Assembly: GCA_963691775.1 (NCBI GenBank)
Contig: OY829369.1
Location: forward strand, 3,410,001 to 3,474,000
Direction of reading: 5' to 3'
DNA: 64,000 nt
DNA from: JAZBPO01 sp963691775
GTDB taxonomy: Bacteria > Pseudomonadota > Gammaproteobacteria > Pseudomonadales > Azotimanducaceae
The stretch's first letter is position 1. Every line of letters starts with the position of its first letter. The notes under the pieces were generated by a model, which saw only the letters and a list, made by a program, of their open reading frames with translations, made no database searches and was not told the origin of the DNA. Positions 62,235 through 64,000 of this stretch are shown here, in pieces. The position numbers and the translations under genes are program-made.

Positions 62235-64000
62235 TCAGTTGGCACGGCGAGCCGCTCCTCGGTCTTTCCTGAAGTCGACGTTCCTTCTAAAGACTTCGGG
62301 ATCAAACTGGAAGAGTCGACCGCTCCTGCGGAATCCACCGAACAGCGCAGCGTCACCATCCTCCAATGCATCAAGCAGGTCTTGGAGCGCTCGACTCTCC
62401 GGGTCTTGGTCGATCGCACGCTGAAGCCGAGTCCGAAAGAAGTCATTGCTCCCTTGTCGAATGCCTAGGGAGTCCACCTTCAGCGAATTCAGCCCAGCGG
62501 ACTCCTTTGCCTCAGCGAGCGCGAATCGCGGCCCCTCTTCGGAGCGAGCGCTGAAGCGCAGATCAATGCCCTGGTTTCCTCCCGTCTTCACGGCCCCATC
62601 GAGTCTGAACCCAAGCTTCTCAACCTCCCTTGTCGTGAACTTGATCCCTCTGCGCTCAGCAGGCGATAGCAGCACCCCGTTGGAATCTGTCAGGGCTTCC
62701 CTGATTGCTTCTCTACGCTGAGAGCCGCGGGGCGGAAGCGGCAATCGTGCTTGTGCCGCGCTAGGACTCGACGATACATCTGCAGCACCTGACCCACGTA
62801 CGCGCGCTGTTGCAACTATTGAGGAAGCTTCTCCCGCCTCCGCCAACGCCTGCGATGGCGTCTGCGCAACCGGCGCACTCGATGCTTCGCGGCTAAGCCC
62901 TGCCCTGATCTTCGACGTGACCGTCGGTGCGAGTCCAGAGGTCGTACCGATCGCCGCACCCAGTGCGCCCGATGCGATGGTCCGCGTGACATCGAACTCG
63001 CCCTGAATGCCCGCCGCGATGTGGGCACTCTGCGCGATCGTGTCGACCGTGATGCCCTCGACGGCGCCCGTCGCGGCAGCAACCGCCACCGTTCCACGTG
63101 TCGTCGCGGCCGCCGCGACCAGCGGTGTTGCGAGCCGCCCCGTCGCCAGCGTTGCTGCCACGGCCGCGGTTCCACCGCCGACCCCGGAAATGAGGTAGTC
63201 CGACGCCTCGATCTCGTCGCGATCGTAGGCGTCGCGAACCGGATCATGGATCGTCGCGAATCCGAGCGTGCTGACCTGATAGACGCCTTGCAGCAGCGCC
63301 CAGCCGGCACAGGTGACGGCGTTACAGTCCGCCGCCGCGTTGTCGATCATCGTCGTGACCGACTCACGCCCGTCGGGGTCTACGTAGAAGGTCGGGTTGC
63401 CGAACGCATACAGATACCGGTGCAGGCTCGGCGGCGTCAGCGCCTCCCCTTCCAGCGGATCGTGGTTAAGGAACCGCCCCACCTCCGGGTCGTAGAAGCG
63501 CGCCTTCGCGTAGAACAGCCCGCTCTCGGTGTCTTCCTCGTAGCCGGTGAAGGTGAAGCGGTTGAAGCTGTCTCCGCTTCTCGCCCGCTCGTTGCCCCAG
63601 GCGTCGTACTGGTAGCGCGCCTGCACGGAGCCGTCTTCGTGCGTGAGATCGACGGTGCTGTTCAGCACGTCGGTCAGGTAGAACTGCAGGCCTTCGGCGG
63701 CGCTGTCGAGCGACAGCAGCTGGAACGGGCCGTAGGCGTAGCGAGCGCTCGTGGTGCCGGCGTCGTCGCGCTGGATGAGCACGGACGCATCGTCGTAGGT
63801 GTAGCGCTGGCGTCCGCGGGCGCCGAGCTTCTCCACGCGCATGCCGTCGGGGTCGTAGAGGAACTGACCCACCGTCGAGCCGCCTGTGACGACACGGCGC
63901 AGATCGTTGCGCGCGTCGAACACGAAGTCCGTCGTCACCCCGCCCTGGCTGCGGCTGCGCTGGTTGCCGGCGGCATCAAAGGTGTAGCTCACGCTGTTTG
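62235..64000 (-). CDS. Rhs protein with predicted PD-(D/E)xK nuclease C-terminal toxin (partial)
   Basis: 588 codons are in the window; the gene continues beyond base 64000. YD-repeat core, then RFYDPEVGRFLNHDPLEGEA and YAFGNPTFYVDPDGRE, the core end. The variable part has an Ala-rich stretch (TMIDNAAADCNAVTCAGWALLQG; VGGGTAAVAATLATGRLATPLVAAAATTRG) and a C-terminal domain with GNQGIDLRFS (Asp), FALAEAKES (E-x-K) and GIRQGSNDFFRTRL (Gln/Asp), the layout of PD-(D/E)xK nucleases. Probably cuts DNA in competing cells after contact-dependent delivery. Shares about 460 bp of identical core with the orphan fragment. Confidence 0.88.
   Translation of the reverse strand, partial: NSVSYTFDAAGNQRSRSQGGVTTDFVFDARNDLRRVVTGGSTVGQFLYDPDGMRVEKLGARGRQRYTYDDASVLIQRDDAGTTSARYAYGPFQLLSLDSAAEGLQFYLTDVLNSTVDLTHEDGSVQARYQYDAWGNERARSGDSFNRFTFTGYEEDTESGLFYAKARFYDPEVGRFLNHDPLEGEALTPPSLHRYLYAFGNPTFYVDPDGRESVTTMIDNAAADCNAVTCAGWALLQGVYQVSTLGFATIHDPVRDAYDRDEIEASDYLISGVGGGTAAVAATLATGRLATPLVAAAATTRGTVAVAAATGAVEGITVDTIAQSAHIAAGIQGEFDVTRTIASGALGAAIGTTSGLAPTVTSKIRAGLSREASSAPVAQTPSQALAEAGEASSIVATARVRGSGAADVSSSPSAAQARLPLPPRGSQRREAIREALTDSNGVLLSPAERRGIKFTTREVEKLGFRLDGAVKTGGNQGIDLRFSARSEEGPRFALAEAKESAGLNSLKVDSLGIRQGSNDFFRTRLQRAIDQDPESRALQDLLDALEDGDAALFGGFRRSGRLFQFDPEVFRRNVDFRKDRGAARRAN

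Overview
This is a 64 kb piece of a high-GC proteobacterial chromosome, most likely an uncultured or marine-type gammaproteobacterium. The gene set points there (UbiG, AcnD/PrpF, TesB, Tex, YaeQ, Nei, DUF3192 lipoprotein, FliA-like sigma factors), as does the dense coding with strong Shine-Dalgarno sites and ATGA overlaps. Nothing in the window fixes the genus. No rRNA, tRNA or CRISPR array was found.

Layout. 0.2-4.6 kb: a plus-strand cluster of an exported haloalkane-dehalogenase-like hydrolase, a membrane redoxin whose frame runs through an in-frame TGA at the redox-active position (a strong selenoprotein candidate with a SECIS-like hairpin), a double EthD protein, an NMO-like flavoprotein and a PepSY membrane protein. 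4.7-9.7 kb: enoyl-CoA hydratase, exported FAH-family hydrolase, M28 peptidase, DUF2254 protein. 10.2-13.7 kb: a FlgM-like protein and two paralogous FliA/WhiG-type sigma factors, with no flagellar genes nearby. 13.7-36.4 kb: ordinary metabolism and housekeeping (CoA transferase, glycosylase, methyltransferases, NUDIX, peroxiredoxin, hybrid histidine kinase, thioesterase, Nei, UbiG, DUF885, acyl-CoA dehydrogenase, YaeQ, ankyrin protein, MATE exporter, lipase-like hydrolase), plus a decayed EAL gene. 36.4-43.8 kb: Tex, a HicAB module with a nonsense-mutated toxin, and the acnD-prpF pair of the AcnD-type methylcitrate cycle.

43.8-64 kb is an accessory region. It holds two copies of a Y1 (HUH) transposase element bounded by GGACA(T/C)CCAG and CTGGATGTCC. 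Five truncated 5' ends of the same element lie in the same orientation. Cargo genes sit between the copies: a queuosine-precursor transporter, two unknown membrane proteins and an HNH endonuclease. Two extra copies of the prpF 3' end and fragments of ornithine cyclodeaminase, serine hydrolase and IS3 transposase genes mark breakpoints. An IS91-family element follows. Its 112-bp right end is repeated exactly 1.9 kb downstream, bracketing a less GC-rich module (truncated hotdog gene plus MFS transporter). The second copy cuts an orphan Rhs tip. Beyond it lie an immunity-gene candidate and an Rhs protein with a predicted PD-(D/E)xK nuclease tip that runs off the right edge. The two Rhs cores share about 460 bp of identical DNA, the arrangement expected for Rhs toxin-tip exchange.
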